Shown here piece after piece: positions 10,749-24,910 of a stretch of DNA of 64,000 bases; the first letter of the stretch is position 1, and each line of letters starts with the position of its first letter. Origin of the DNA: Mycoplasma sp. Bg1 (GTDB lineage Bacteria > Bacillota_I > Bacilli_A > Mycoplasmatales > Hepatoplasmataceae); assembly GCA_001641205.1 (NCBI GenBank), contig LSMX01000001.1:138105-202104 (forward strand), in the 5' to 3' direction. Below the pieces are notes generated by a model. That model was not told where the DNA came from. It saw nothing but the letters and a program-made list of their open reading frames with translations, and searched no databases. A program made the position numbers and the translations under genes.

Positions 10749-12260
10749 ATGGCTAATATACAAGACATTAGTGCAGTTATAAAAGAAAGAATTACTTCTT
10801 ATGATCTTGATGTAAAAGCAACAGAAGAGGGAAAAGTTCTTGCAATTGCCGATGGAATTGCTTCTGTTTCTGGACTTGAAAATACACAATTAGGTGAATT
10901 ATTAGTTTTTCCAGAAAATACTTATGGAATGGCTCTTAATTTAGAATCAAATTTTATTGGAGCAATTATTTTTGGAAGTTATTCTCATATTAATGAAGGA
11001 GATAAAGTTCAAAAAACCGGAGAAATTATGGAAATTCCTGTAGGTGATGAACTTATTGGAAGAATTGTTAATTCACTTGGAGAACCAATTGATGGGAAAG
11101 AACCTTTTAAGGAAACGAAAACCAGAAAAACTGAAAAAGTTGCTCCAGGAATTATGACAAGACAATCAGTTTTTGAACCATTAGAAACTGGAATTCTTGC
11201 AATTGATTCAATGCTTCCAATTGGAAAAGGTCAAAGAGAACTAATTATTGGTGACCGTAAAACTGGAAAAACTGCTATTACTATCGATGCCATTTTAAAT
11301 CAAAAAGGTAAAAATGTTAAATGTGTGTATGTTTCAATTGGACAAAAAAATTCTACTCTTGCTACAACAACAAGAAAATTAATTGAAAATAATGCAATGG
11401 ATTACACAACCATTGTTTCTGCAAGTGCATCAGATTCTGATGCCATGCAGTATCTTGCTCCCTATTCAGGAATTACAATTGCTGAAGAATGGATGGAAAA
11501 TGGGGAGGATGTTTTAATTATTTTTGATGATTTATCAAAACATGCTGTTGCTTATCGTTCACTTTCTCTTTTACTTAGAAGACCACCAGGAAGAGAAGCC
11601 TACCCAGGAGATGTTTTTTATTTACATTCAAAACTTCTTGAACGAAGTGCAAAACTTAACGAAAAACACGGAGGGGGATCAATTACTGCACTTCCAATAA
11701 TTGAAACCCAAGCAGGAGATATTTCTGCTTATATTCCAACTAATGTAATTTCAATTACAGATGGACAAATTTATTTAATGTCTGCTGCTTTTAATGCAGG
11801 GCAAAGACCTGCAATTGATGCTGGATTTTCTGTTTCAAGGGTTGGAACAGATGCACAAACAAAACTATTAAAAAAAGTTTCTGCTTCCTTAAAATTACAA
11901 CTTGCTTCTTATGAAGAGATGAAAGCTTTTTCAGAATTTTCATCAGATTTAGATCCAGAAACAAAATTAATTTTAGAAAACGGACAAAAAATAATGGAGC
12001 TTTTAAAACAGCCTCAATATTCTCCCTACTCTCAATCTACTGAAGCAATCATTCTTTTTGCTGTAAATAAAAAAATAATTGAAAAATTTCCAGTAGAAAA
12101 AACATTTGCTTTTAAAAATGAACTTTTACGAGCAATTAAAAGTAATAAGGAATTTAAAAAAATTATAAAAATTTTTGATCAAAAAAAAGTTTTAGAAGAT
12201 AATGTTGCAGAGCAACTTGAAGAACTTCTAAATAACTTCGTAAAACAATTTAATGTTTAA
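10749..12260 (+). CDS. atpA: F1Fo ATP synthase subunit alpha
   Basis: 503 residues, full length. Non-catalytic nucleotide-binding subunit of F1. P-loop [10 protein letters not shown] at about residue 170, the [27 protein letters not shown] block and [10 protein letters not shown] are all conserved. Preceded by AAAGGATAAAA. Confidence 0.98.
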   Translation: MANIQDISAVIKERITSYDLDVKATEEGKVLAIADGIASVSGLENTQLGELLVFPENTYGMALNLESNFIGAIIFGSYSHINEGDKVQKTGEIMEIPVGDELIGRIVNSLGEPIDGKEPFKETKTRKTEKVAPGIMTRQSVFEPLETGILAIDSMLPIGKGQRELIIGDRKTGKTAITIDAILNQKGKNVKCVYVSIGQKNSTLATTTRKLIENNAMDYTTIVSASASDSDAMQYLAPYSGITIAEEWMENGEDVLIIFDDLSKHAVAYRSLSLLLRRPPGREAYPGDVFYLHSKLLERSAKLNEKHGGGSITALPIIETQAGDISAYIPTNVISITDGQIYLMSAAFNAGQRPAIDAGFSVSRVGTDAQTKLLKKVSASLKLQLASYEEMKAFSEFSSDLDPETKLILENGQKIMELLKQPQYSPYSQSTEAIILFAVNKKIIEKFPVEKTFAFKNELLRAIKSNKEFKKIIKIFDQKKVLEDNVAEQLEELLNNFVKQFNV

Positions 12261-12274
12261 TTAAGTTTAATATT

Positions 12275-13099
12275 ATGGCAACAATAAAACAAATTAAAGA
12301 ACAACAAGAAGCTGTAAAAGCTATTCATAAGATAACTAGTGCGATGCAACTAGTTGCTACTGCAAAAAGTCAGAGGGCAATTAGAGAATTAAATAGTTAT
12401 CAAGTTTATTTTCAAAAAGTCCAAAATATTGTTTCCAAAATTGTAAAAGAAAATCCTTTAGAAGAAGAATTTAAAGGGATTTATTGAATTATTTTAATGA
12501 GTGATTTAGGACTTGCAGGAAGTTATAATTCAAAATTAGTAAAAACAATCATCGAAGAAATTAGTCCTTCTGATAAAGTTCTTGTAATTGGACAAAAAGG
12601 AACAATTCTTCATTCTAAAATTCCAAATCATATTGAAATTATGCCCCTAGAAATGTTGCATCAATTTATTGGTTTGGGAGATTTACAGGTTAAAATTCAA
12701 TCTGCATATCATGATGATCATTTAAAAGTTAAAATGCTTTTTACAAAATTTATTAGTCAATTAGAATTTGAACCCACAATTACACAGGTTCTTCCAATTG
12801 AACCAATCAATTCTTTTATTGAAGAAGAGAAAAAAAGTCTTGTCTTAACAGAATTTGAACCAAGTAGAGAACTTCTTCTTGTAGAAATAGAAGACATTTA
12901 TATTCAATCAGTGGTTCAAGGTTTTTATCGAGAAGCACAAGCTTCAGAAAATACTGCAAGAAGAACTGCAATGGAAAATGCAACTAGAAATGGTGAAGAT
13001 ATGTTAAGAGATTTAAACATCATTTATAATAGAACAAGACAATCAAAAATTACCCAAGAAATTAGTGAAATTATTGGGGGAGCGGAAGCATTAAAATAG
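12275..13099 (+). CDS. atpG: F1Fo ATP synthase subunit gamma
   Basis: 274 residues, the central rotor shaft. The N-terminal helix carries KQQEAVKAIHKITSAMQLVATAK and the C-terminal helix the conserved AMENATRNGEDMLRDLNIIYN-type segment. One in-frame UGA (12485) is Trp. No clear ribosome-binding site, 14 bases after atpA. Confidence 0.95.
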
Positions 13100-14497
<1,398 letters not shown>

Positions 14498-14500
14498 ATT

Positions 14501-14899
14501 ATGGCCCATGAATTTAATTTAGAAATCCTCACTCCCACAAAAACCTTTTTTCAAGGAAAGGTTACTTTACTTAATCTTGAAATTATAGAAGGAAGAATTG
14601 GAATAATGGCAAAACGACAACCATTAGTTTCTGCAATAAAAACTTCTCAATTTTCAATAATTGAAAATGAGCGATTAATTGAAGGAGTTATTATTGGAGG
14701 GATTCTTTATATGGATGGAAAAGAAACAACAATTGTTACTTCAAGAGTAAAATGGTATGAGGATGTAAATGTTTCTTTTAGTAAAAAAAGATTAGCTTAT
14801 CATCAAAATATTTTAAAAACTACTAAGTTGAAACCTGCAGAAAAAGCAGATCTAGAAAAGAAAATTAAATACTATAAGCTGCAATTAAAGAAAAAATAA
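14501..14899 (+). CDS. atpC: F1Fo ATP synthase subunit epsilon
   Basis: 132 residues: the N-terminal beta-sandwich (LEILTPTKTFFQGKVTLLNLEIIEGRIGIM) followed by a helical, lysine-rich C-terminal hairpin. Regulates and couples F1 to the c-ring. Three bases after atpD. Confidence 0.92.
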   Translation: MAHEFNLEILTPTKTFFQGKVTLLNLEIIEGRIGIMAKRQPLVSAIKTSQFSIIENERLIEGVIIGGILYMDGKETTIVTSRVKWYEDVNVSFSKKRLAYHQNILKTTKLKPAEKADLEKKIKYYKLQLKKK

Positions 14900-14900
14900 T

Positions 14901-15125
14901 ATGAATTTTGAAATAATACAATGATCACTTTTGGTAATTGTTTATTTAATTTCTTTTGCAATAGGAATTATTGCAACAAGGGGAATTGATTGAACAAAAA
15001 TCCTTTTAAAAGAATATCAAACAAAAGAACAAGGAATTATTCTTTGGGTTATTTTTTCTTTAATTATTGCAGCAGTTCTTGGGACAATGATTAATATTAT
15101 TATCCTAACATTATTCCTATTATAA
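14901..15125 (+). CDS. Small membrane protein, DUF1146/YwzB-like
   Basis: 74 residues with two transmembrane helices flanking a basic cytoplasmic loop: GIDWTKILLKEYQTKEQG. The helix-loop-helix size and the I-D-x-x-K-x-L-K pattern resemble DUF1146 proteins such as Bacillus YwzB, whose gene also lies just downstream of atpC. Function unknown. It begins one base after the atpC stop and is probably the last gene of the atp transcript, eight bases before secA. Two UGA codons are Trp. Confidence 0.6.
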
Positions 15126-15132
15126 TTAAAAT

Positions 15133-17535
15133 ATGAGAAAAGAAGTAAATCAGCATCTTGCAACAATTCGTAATTTTAAAATTTTAAGAGCAGCGGAAGA
15201 AGTTGCTATTTTAGTATTAGCTAAAGTTGAAGAATTAAAGAAGGAAAAAGTTTCTGAAAAACAACTTAAGGCCATAACAGCTAATTTAAAAAAACAATTT
15301 GTTGAAGGAAAAAAATTAGATGATCTTCTTGTGGAAGCTTTTGCAAGTGCTCATTATGCAATTGAACTTACTTATGGAATTACCCTTTATAAAGTTCAAA
15401 TTATGGGGGGATATGCCCTTCATAAGGGCGATGTTGCTGAAATGAAAACTGGAGAGGGTAAAACCCTAACTGCAATTTTACCCACTTATCTAAATGCTCT
15501 TTCTGGAAAAGGTGTTCATGTAATTACTGTAAATGAATATCTTTCATCAAGAGATGCTCTTAATGTTGGAAGGGTTTTTTCCAAATTAGGAATATCTGTT
15601 GGTGATGTTACAAAGGACCAAAAACCAGAGGAAAAAAGACTCGCTTATCATAAAGACATTACTTATATTACTAATTCAGAAGTAGGATTTGATTATTTAA
15701 AAGACTATATGGTTCAATATCCTACTTCAAAAGTTCAAAGAAGAATTTTTAATTATGCAATTATTGATGAAGTTGATTCAATTTTAATTGATGAAGCAAG
15801 AACCCCTTTAATTATTGCTGGAGGGGAAAAAATTGATGAAGGTGAATATGAACAGGCTGATGATTTTGTTCAAACATTAATTTTAGATCGTGATTTTGAA
15901 ATTGATATGGAAACAAAACAAGCTTATCTTACCTATGATGGAGCAAGAAAAGCAGAATCTTATTATCATTTTGTAAATCTTTATTCTTATGAAAATTCAA
16001 AAATTGTTCATCGAATTCATAATTCACTGCAAGCAAATAATATTTTTCATTTTGATGTTGATTACACGGTAAAAGATGATAAAGTAATTCTAATTGATAT
16101 TTTTACCGGAAGACTACTTGAAGGAAGAACTTTTTCTGAAGGCCTCCATCAAGCAATTGAAGCAAAAGAAAAAACAACAATTAATCCAGAAAATAAAACT
16201 TTTGCAGCAATTACTTATCAAAATCTTTTTCGGATGTATGATAAACTGGCTGGAATGTCTGGAACTGCTTTTTCTGAAGAGGAAGAATTATTAAATATTT
16301 ATAACATGCGGGTAATAGAAATTCCCACTAATATGCCCATGATAAGAGAAGATAAACCTGATTTAATTTTTTCTACGATGGATGCTAAATTTAGAGCAGT
16401 AGTTGAAAAAATTAAAGCAATTCATTCAATAGGACAACCAATTCTTGTGGGAACAAAATCTGTTTCTGATTCCCAAAAACTCTCTGATATGCTTCTTAAA
16501 GATGGGATTACTCATGAAGTTTTAAATGCAAAAAATCATGCAAGAGAAGCTGATATCATTATGAATTCAGGTCAAAAAAATGCAATTACCATTTCAACAA
16601 ATATGGCTGGACGGGGAACTGATATTCAACTTGGGGAAGGGGTTGTTGCTCTTGGCGGTCTTTTTGTAATTGGAACAGAAAGACATGAATCACAAAGAAT
16701 TGATAACCAACTTCGAGGAAGATCTGGAAGACAAGGTGATCCAGGAATTTCACAATTTCTTGTTTCACTCGATGATGAAATTATGATTAGAACTGGAATG
16801 AAACGGGTCCAGAAATTTATGAAGTCACTTGACACTACTCCAATTGAATCAAAAATGGTTCAAAGATCACTTACAATAGCTCAAAAAAGAATTGAAGGAA
16901 TTAACTTTGATGCAAGAAAATCTATTGTAGAATATGATGATGTTTTGAACCGGCAAAGATTAATTTGTTATAAACAACGTGATTTTATTTTATATACACA
17001 TGAAATGATGCCTATTTTTGAAACGGTTTTAAAAGCTTTTGTTAAAAATAAAATTATTTCAGAAGAAGCATTTACAAATTCACTTTTTGATTCAGTTAAA
17101 TTAATTGATCATTTAAATGAAGAGTTTCAACTAGAAGAAAAAGATAAAATTTCTTCTACTGAAATTAACAATATTACTGCTCAAGATTATCTTTATGATG
17201 GACTTTATAAATATTTTATTAATAAATATCAAGAAGCAGATCAAAAAAAAGTAGAAGCATATATTAAAAGGCTTATGTTGGGTATTCTCGATTATCATTG
17301 ACAAAATCATTTAGATTTAGTTCAAAAATTAAAATCAGGAATTCGTTATCGTCAATATGCACAAAAAAATCCTGTACAAGCATATGTTTTTGAAGCTGAT
17401 AAACTCTTTACTACTTTTAGAAGGGAAATTATTGATCAAACAATAATGCTTGTCTTAAATACAAATACAAAAAAACCAACTGAAGAATTATTTGTTTCAA
17501 AACTAAGAAAGACTAATGATTTAGTGGTTAATTAA
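15133..17535 (+). CDS. secA: Preprotein translocase ATPase SecA
   Basis: 800 residues, motor of the Sec pathway. Seen in order: Walker A MKTGEGKTLTA near residue 110, DEVDSILIDEARTPLIIAG, GMSGTAFSEEEE, STNMAGRGTDIQLG, and the QLRGRSGRQGDPG motif. It stops soon after the helical scaffold; the zinc-binding C-terminal linker that binds SecB is absent, as is usual in mycoplasmas, which lack SecB. A UGA at 17299 is Trp; without that reading the protein would lose its last 78 residues. Confidence 0.97.
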
Positions 17536-17558
17536 AAATTAGAAAGGTTACATATAGG

Positions 17559-17564
17559 TATAAT
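17559..17564 (+). promoter_or_regulatory. -10 box TATAAT, six bases before the permease ATG
   Basis: A perfect TATAAT ends six bases before the ATG at 17571, so transcription is expected to begin at or next to the start codon. No ribosome-binding site is possible in such a transcript. No -35 box is recognisable. Confidence 0.6.
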
Positions 17565-17570
17565 AGTAAT

Positions 17571-20414
17571 ATGACTAGAAAAATAGAGCAAGATACTAAC
17601 CCTAATGGAAAATATGGCTTTATTTCCATGGTTGCAATGATTATTGGAATTGTTGTTGCATCTGGAATTTTTGTTAAAAATTCAGAAATTATTATAGGAA
17701 CAAGTTCTGCAATTCTTACTACTATCGCATGAATTGTTGGAGGTTTAATTGTTCTTTGTATGATGATGGGATTTTTAGAAATCACTTCTTCTTCGCGGTT
17801 GAAAAAGGAACAAGGAACAATTTTAAATTGAAGTAGAAATTTTTTAGGAAAAAATGCTGCTATGGTAATTGGATATTATATAACATTTTTATATATTCCT
17901 TTACTTACAATTGGTCTTTCCTTTTTTGCAGCTAATTTTTTACTTCAAGGAATTGGACTTGAGAATATTAGTTTATTGTGAGGTTTTATTTTTATTACTG
18001 TAGTTGGAATTCTTTTTATGTTTTTTGCCCAAATAGTAAATGGGTTAACAAGTAAACCAGGAAAAATTTTTCAAACTACAGGAACCTTTATTAAATTAAT
18101 TCCTCTTTTTGCCCTTATTTTAATTGCTTTTATTGCAATTACTGCTTCCCTAAGCGGAATTGAAACTAATGCTGTTTTTGATCCAACAGATGATATTAAT
18201 AATATTGATGGTAAGGGAATTAATGATGAAAATGGTGCCGGTCATTATATTGCTTTAATTTTTGCTGTTTTACCTGGAATTCTTTTTTCTTTTGATGGTT
18301 TTTTATATGCTGATTCTTTATCTCTTGAAGCAAAAAAAGAAACAACTTATAAAAAGGCTTTAATTTTTTCAATTATTTTTATTGTTATTATTTATATTTT
18401 GTTTTCTCTTTCAACAATGACACTTGCAGGACTTGATGCTGAAGGAGAATATGCTTTTGATACTAAATCAATTTTCGAAACTGTTTTCCCAATTCATGGG
18501 AAAACAATTGGAACGGTTGTTGTAATTTTAATCATGATCTCTGTCCTTGTTGCAGTTAATGGACTTGCGACTGTTTCTTCAAGAAATCTTGCTGATGCTT
18601 CTCATCAAAATTTAATAAAAGATGAAAATGGAGTTTTACTTAGAAGAAATCATTCAGAAGCCCCTTATAATGCTGCTTTTAAAATTTTTATTTTTATGAT
18701 TATGTTTGCTTTTATTTTAAGAGCAGGTGATGCCATTATGATTAATTGAAGCGCAAATGGGGAAAAACTAAAATATGCGGATCTAGAAAGTGGAAAGGAT
18801 TTGCAATTAACAGGAATTGCCACTTCATTATCAGCAGTATTTATGTTTTTTATGTATGGACTTATTCTTATGGGAGGGGTAGTTAATCGTTTTACTAAAA
18901 AAGTAACTGTACAAAAAAGTTTTGGATTCATCTTTTTTGCAATTGTAGCAATGATTTTTATGATTGCTTCAGCTGGTTATTTCTTATGAGATATTTTTCT
19001 TCAAGATATTGTTTGAATTGCAAATGGTTCACTTGCAGAAGGTGGTAGTCATTACGGAATTATTAGTATAAAAAATGCTTGTAAAGAATTAATTGCTATG
19101 GTCTTTTTCTTGACAATATTAATTGGTATGTGAATTGGGGTTTTTGCTTATAATTATAATCATATTAAAGAGGCTAACTTCAGTAATTATCCAAATAAAA
19201 TTAATGCAAGAAAAACATATGATGCTCTTATTTCCTATAAAGATTATGAAAAAGCAGTTTATTCTAAATCTAATTTTTCAACTCTTATTGATCATCCAGA
19301 AAAATTAGATTATGAATGATTTTTAGAACAACAGATTATTCTTGATAAAAAAATTATTCATGAAAAAGAAAAACTTCATATTCGCTCATTTTTACCTTTG
19401 AAATTTCAAGAAAAACTTGCTCGAGAAAAAAATGCTAATAATAAAAAAATAAAACAACAACAAGTTAATCAAAATGATAAATTTAAAACTAAAAACTTAA
19501 CAGATTTAAAAAAAGAAAAAGTAGATGGTAAAATTAAAGAAAATAATTGAAATCAATTATTAAAATTGAAAATAAAAGATTTTCAAGAAAAAACTACCAT
19601 TCAAACAAAAAAATCTTTAATTAAAATACAAAATAAAACAGAAGAACTTAAAAAGGTTGTAAATGCCGATATTATTTATATAAAAACCACTTTAATTAAA
19701 ATCAAAAGAGTTGTAAATGCTAAATTTGTTTATATAAAAACTATTTTATCTAAAGATAAAAAAGATCAACAAAATGAAGAATTAAAATCAAAAAAAGGGG
19801 GAACGGTTTTAAATAAACCTAATAATTTGAAAAAAGAAGAATTATCAACTAATAAAAAAAATGAAATTAAAAATTTAAAAACTTCTCAAGATAATAAAGA
19901 TTTACAATTAGAAAAAAAAGATCAACAATCAGCTAAAGAATCTCCTGTGATTAAAATACAAAAAAATGAGGTTGAAGAAAAAGAAACTTATAAAGCAAAT
20001 AAACAAATTCTTAAAGAGGCCAATTTTGCTAAAAAAGAAGCACTACAAGCTAAAAAAGAAAAACAAAAAGCAGAATTAAATTTAGGAAAAATTAAAATAA
20101 AAAAAGGTTTTAATGAATTAAAAAATAATTTACTTGCTGAGGGAATTGATTTTAATTTAAAAAGTTCTAAAAGTGAACTACAACAAATTGCCAAGGAATA
20201 TATTTCGATTTCTGAAGAACAACTTGATTTAAGATTTAGTAAATTTACAATTAAAATAAATAATTTAAAAAGTAAAGCACAAAAATATAATCTCTTAAAA
20301 GAGTTTAAAAAAGCAGATATTCAAAATTTAAAAGAACAACTTGATTATTATAAAATTACTTATAAGGAAGATGCAACAAAAGGAGAATTATTTAGTTTAT
20401 TAAAAAATCATTAG
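17571..20414 (+). CDS. APC-type amino acid permease with long charged C-terminal tail
   Basis: 947 residues. Residues 1 to about 530 are an APC-superfamily permease: the first helix has the GIVVASGIFVKNSEI element and some 12 hydrophobic segments follow, with an acidic extracellular loop around residues 195-225. Residues 530-947 are hydrophilic, extremely Lys/Glu/Gln/Asn-rich and predicted helical or coiled coil, with short internal repeats (about residues 690-720: DIIYIKTTLIKIKRVVNA, then AKFVYIKTIL). Near 848-876 and 911-947 are two helix-extended-helix segments, LKNNLLAEGIDF..SKSELQQIA and LKEQLDYYKITY..TKGELFSLL, similar to SAP/HeH motifs. Usual permeases of this family are about 500 residues. 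Substrate unknown. Translated through many UGA codons. Confidence 0.85.
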
Positions 20415-20421
20415 TAAATTT

Positions 20422-20462
20422 TAAATAAAAAAAGACAATTTTAATTGCCTTTTTTTATTTAA
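20422..20462 (+). terminator. Terminator after the long-tailed permease
   Basis: A-rich stem AAAAAAAGACAATT pairing with AATTGCCTTTTTTT (one A-C mismatch), loop of a few bases, T-run in the 3' arm. Confidence 0.7.
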
Positions 20463-20517
20463 AACTAATTATTTATATACAACCACTTGATTTATATATA
20501 AATCAATGTTGAAAATG

Positions 20518-20528
20518 TGATAATTTAA
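20518..20528 (+). promoter_or_regulatory. Candidate shared promoter element, copy 1
   Basis: TGATAATTTAA lies about 140 bases upstream of the first antiporter gene. The identical 11-mer occurs at 25001-25011, about 50 bases upstream of the second. TG-N-TAATTT resembles an extended -10 element. The match may be a leftover of the duplication, a promoter, or both. Confidence 0.35.
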
Positions 20529-20670
20529 TTGTATAAATAACAAAACAGAGTTGTTTTTCTCTTTTACATATATTAATTTATTTTGTAAAAAAATTGATAA
20601 TAGAGCTATATAAAAATAAATAAAAATTAAAGAATAATTATTTGTTTTATTTATTTAAAAGGAGGTTGAA

Positions 20671-22416
20671 ATGATTACTGCTTTTTTGGGCAACAATAAT
20701 CCCAAAACAGACTTATGAGGTCTTCTATTAATTGTAATTTTGATAATTGTTGGAGTATTAATTACATCATTTTGATTAAAAGGTCCAAAAGCTACAAAAA
20801 AAATTACTAAATATATTCCTTTATCATTGGCGTTGATTCTTGTGGGGATAATACTTTCTGGTGGAGGACTTTATGACACTCCTAAAATATTTAGCACGGC
20901 TTTAAATATTCCACAAGACTTTACAAATAATATACAAGAATTGTATCCATCAACAGAAGGTTGAGTTTTTAATTGAAATCAAGCTTCTTATGGTAGCGAC
21001 GCATTAAGGTGAGGAGCATTAATAGGTTCATCATTTTTAGTTTTTTATGCAGGGTTTACCATTGATATAAAGTTATTTAAAAAATACGGTCTAACTGCAG
21101 TTCTTGTCTCCTTCCTTCCTATTTTCTTTGAGGGAACTTTTTTTGCACTTTTAATAACTCCAGTTCTTTATTTTCAAGAACTTAATCAAGATGTAATAAG
21201 TGGCTGAAATGATTTTAATTGAGCTATTGCATTTTTTATTGGTTATGCAATAGCTGCTGCTTCTCCAGGGATTATTATTCCCTTGTTAATTAAATTTCAA
21301 AAAATGGGCTATGGAAGATGAAATAAAATAAGTGATATTGCTATTATTTGTGGAAGTATAGATTCTATTACTTCCTTAGGATTAATTTTAGTATTCTTTT
21401 CTTTGGTTTTGGGTGTGCAAACACAATCTTTAAATGTTAGTTCAACTTTTATAGTTTTATTTGCAAGAATTCCGGTAATGTTTTTACTTTCAACAATTGT
21501 TGCTTTTGCTGCTTACTTTCTTTTTATTTTTTGAGTAAAAGCACCATTAGATAAATTTGTTCCACATATAGTTGAAATAAAAGGAAAAAAAATTAAAATA
21601 TGAAATATTTTAGCCTTGACTGGTTTAATATTTATTATTATTTTAATAAATGAAATGTGTCAGCTTTCTGATCAAAGTGCGCTTGCAAACATTTTTGATG
21701 AAAAAAATAAAAATATTATAAGTTGAATTTTCCCTTATTCATTTTTAGTTTTTTTAATTATGGGAGTTTTACTTTCAAATAAACTGCGAAAGGAAATATT
21801 AAAAAAAGAACAAAAAGAAAAAGTCGGAACATTTATGCAATCAGTTCCAGCACTTTGATTATATATTTTTGCTCCTTTAGTTTTTGGAAGCATCGGAGGC
21901 TTAATAATTTTTACTTGGATTTTACAATGGGTTACATTAATATATATTGTAATAATTCTTTTTTCTGTTTTATTAGGAAGAACCATAGGTGGTAGATTAG
22001 CTTTATATGATCACAAAAAATTTAAGTGGAATGATGTAGAAATATTTCCATTAATTAATTTTCCAAAAGGAACAACTCCTGCAGCTTCAATGGTATTTTT
22101 TGCAATGCTAGTTATTTTTGCATCACAACCTTTATCAGCAGATCCAATTATAGAAAACATGGGATTATTTAATACTTTATTGCATCCATTATTTAATATC
22201 TGTATTGCTGCAATTATTATTAGTGTTCCTACAAATGAATTTGTCTTTAATTTATATTTCAAAAAATTTATGATAATTACAGAAGAAGGTGAAGAACCTG
22301 CCCCAATTCCTATTCCTATTTTTAGTAAAGTAAATGTTCATTATAAAAAAATAAATACATATTATAAAGAAAAATATACGCAATATAAAGAAAAACATTT
22401 TAAAACAAAAAAATAG
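20671..22416 (+). CDS. Cation:proton antiporter-like membrane protein (copy 1)
   Basis: 581 residues, about 12 transmembrane helices. Family features of monovalent cation:proton antiporters: FYAGFTIDIKLFKKYGL (compare the G-L-E-x-D-L segment), FFEGTFFALLITPVLYF, and AAASPGIIIPLLIKFQKMGYG followed by IICGSIDSITSLGLIL, the place where CPA proteins have an acidic pair. Here that pair is D-S; the paralog at 25062 has D-D. The last 50 residues are a basic, Tyr/Lys-rich cytoplasmic tail (HYKKINTYYKEKYTQYKEKH). Strong ribosome-binding site AAAAGGAGGTTG. The next gene is a penicillin-acylase-family hydrolase. Exact ion and direction unknown. Confidence 0.7.
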
Positions 22417-22506
22417 TTCTTTATAAAAGACTGTAGTTTTATTAATTAAATATTAAAAAAGAGCAAAAATAATAATATTCTTTAAAAAGTATAAAGGAGG
22501 TACAAA

Positions 22507-23613
22507 ATGTGTACAGCAATTAAAATACATACAAAAAATAATGAAATCATTGTTGGAAGAACAAATGAATTTTCAGGTTCTTTTGGTTCTGATTTACTTT
22601 TTTTACCCCGTGGGTTTAAGTATTTGCGGTTTTATGATCGGCCACAATACGGTTATGAAGAAATAAAATATGCAACAGTTGGAAATGCATCGACAACAAT
22701 GATTAAAATGGGTTTAGAATTTGAAAAATATAGTCTTATTGATGGAATGAATGAATTTGGTCTTTCAGTAGAAACACATTATTTTCCGGTTGTTTTTGGC
22801 TGAAAAGTAATAAAAGAAGCTGATATGCCAGAAAATAGTAATTATATTTCTGGCTATACCCTAACTACCCTTCTTCTTGGACAAAATAAAAGTGTTGCTG
22901 AAGTAAGAGAATGAATTAAAATAAATCATGATCGAATTATTATTATGGAAAGAAATTTACCTGCTCAAGGTTTTCATTTTCAAGTAACTGATCCAACAGG
23001 AGAAACAATTGTTTTGGAACCAGAAAATGGTGTAATTAATGTAAAAGAAAATCCATCTGGAGTAATGACAAATGCTCCCCAATTAGAATGACATTTAGAA
23101 AATTTAGCAAACTATATTGGTTTAAGATCAACTGATATTGTTTCGAACCCTAAAATAATGGATAATAAAGGAGTTCCTTTTGTAAGAAGAAGTATGGGAA
23201 ATGGAATTAAACAATTGCCAGGAGATTTTCAAGCAACTTCTAGGTATATAAGAGCGCATTATCTTTCGCAAAATGCAAATATTACAGATAATGTTGAAGA
23301 TGGCGTAAATACCTGTTTTAGAATTTTACATACTACAGATATTGTTGCGGGAACTGTTTCAATTGCTGTTCCAGATTCATTTATGGAAGTAGAAGAATGG
23401 GAAAAACTTGATGGTGATGGTTCTTTTATTACAGATATTACAGATAGCATTATTGTAAAAGATCTCGCTAATCGAATTTACTATTATAAAGATTGTAAAA
23501 ATATTTCACCAAGATTTATTAGACTTGATGATTACAAAAATGAAACTTCTGAAAAAAGAATAAGTTTTCATGAGGATAATTCATTTAAATTTCAAGAAGT
23601 TAAATTTGATTAA
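22507..23613 (+). CDS. Linear amide C-N hydrolase, choloylglycine hydrolase/penicillin V acylase family (copy 1)
   Basis: 368-residue Ntn-hydrolase. Met1 would be removed to expose the catalytic Cys2 (MCTAIKIHT). Arg18 (GRTNEF), Asn189 (VMTNAPQLEWH) and Arg246 (TSRYIRAHYL) match the catalytic Arg18, Asn175 and Arg228 of bile salt hydrolases. The oxyanion position Asn82 of bile salt hydrolases is Tyr92 here (THYFP), as in penicillin V acylases, and the usual Asp after Arg18 is Glu21. No signal peptide, so cytoplasmic. Natural substrates in this branch are mostly unknown; N-acyl amino acids, acyl homoserine lactones or conjugated bile acids are possible. Strong AAAGGAGGT before the ATG; 90 bases after the antiporter gene. 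Confidence 0.9.
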
Positions 23614-23712
23614 TTATTTATGAGTTAATTTAATATTATTTTCTCATTTTTATGGAGAAATATGTTTAAATTTTTGGATAATTAACTTTTAAAATTATAT
23701 GGGAGGTACATA

Positions 23713-24819
23713 ATGTGTACAGCACTTAAAATACATACAAAAAATAATGATATCATTGTTGGAAGAACAAATGAATTTTCAGGTTCTTTTGATTGTGATT
23801 TACTTTTTTTACCCCGTGGGTTTAAATATTTAAGATTTTTTGATCATCCTGAATTTGGATATGAAGAATTAAAATATGCAACAATTGGAAATGCTTCAAC
23901 GACAATGTTTAAAATGCGCTTAGAACTTGATCGCTATAACTTTATTGACGGAATGAATGAATTTGGTCTTTCTGTAGAACTACATTACTTTCCAGTTGTT
24001 TTTGGTTGAAAAGTAATAAAAGAAATGGATATGCCAAAAGATAGCAATTATATTTCTGGTTATACTCTTCCAAATATTATTCTAGGGCAAAATAGAAATG
24101 TTGCTGAAGTAAGAGAGTGACTTAAAGAAAATCATGATCGAATCATTATTATGGAAAGAAGTTTACCTGTTCAAGGTTTCCATTTTCAAGTAACTGATAC
24201 AACAGGAGCATCAATTGTTTTAGAACCAGAAAATGGCGTAATTAATTTAAAAGAAAATCCTTCTGGAGTAATGACTAATGCTCCCCAATTAGAATGACAT
24301 TTAGAAAATTTAGCAAATTATATAGGCTTAAGATCAACTGATATTGTTTCAAACCCTAAAATAATGGATAATAAAGGTGTTCCTTTTGTAAGAAGAAGTA
24401 TGGGGAATGGAATTAAACAATTACCAGGAGATGGACAAGCAACTTCTAGATATATAAGAGCTCATTATCTTTCACAAAATGCCAATATTACAAATAATGT
24501 TGAAGATGGAGTGAATACCTGCTTTAGACTTTTACATACTTCTGATATTGTTGCGGGAACTGTTGCAATTGCAGTTCCAGATTCATTTATGGAAGTTGAA
24601 GAATGAGAAAAACTTGATGGGGAAGGTTCTTTTATTACAGATATTACAGATAGTATTATTGTAAAAGATCTTTCTAATCGAATTTATTATTATAAAGACT
24701 ATAAAAATATTTCACCAAGATTTATTAAACTAAATGATTATGTAAATGAAACTTCTGAAAAAAGATTAAGATTTTATGATGATCATTCGCTTAAATTTCA
24801 AGAAGTTAAATTTGCTTAA
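23713..24819 (+). CDS. Linear amide C-N hydrolase, penicillin V acylase-like (copy 2)
   Basis: 368 residues, same length as copy 1 and nearly the same sequence throughout; a recent tandem duplicate. Differences cluster in the N-terminal half (GSFDCDLLF, FFDHPEFGYEELK, FKMRLELDRYNF) near the predicted substrate pocket, while Cys2, Arg18, Glu21, Tyr92, Asn189 and Arg246 are unchanged. Both copies are intact, so the extra dose or slightly different specificity is probably useful. Ribosome-binding site GGGAGGT. A perfect hairpin follows the gene. Confidence 0.9.
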
Positions 24820-24910
24820 TTATTTAAAATAAAAAATAAATATGTAAAATAATAAACTAAATGAAAATTACTTATATTTTAAAAAACATAGACTTTAAAA
24901 AGTTTAATGG

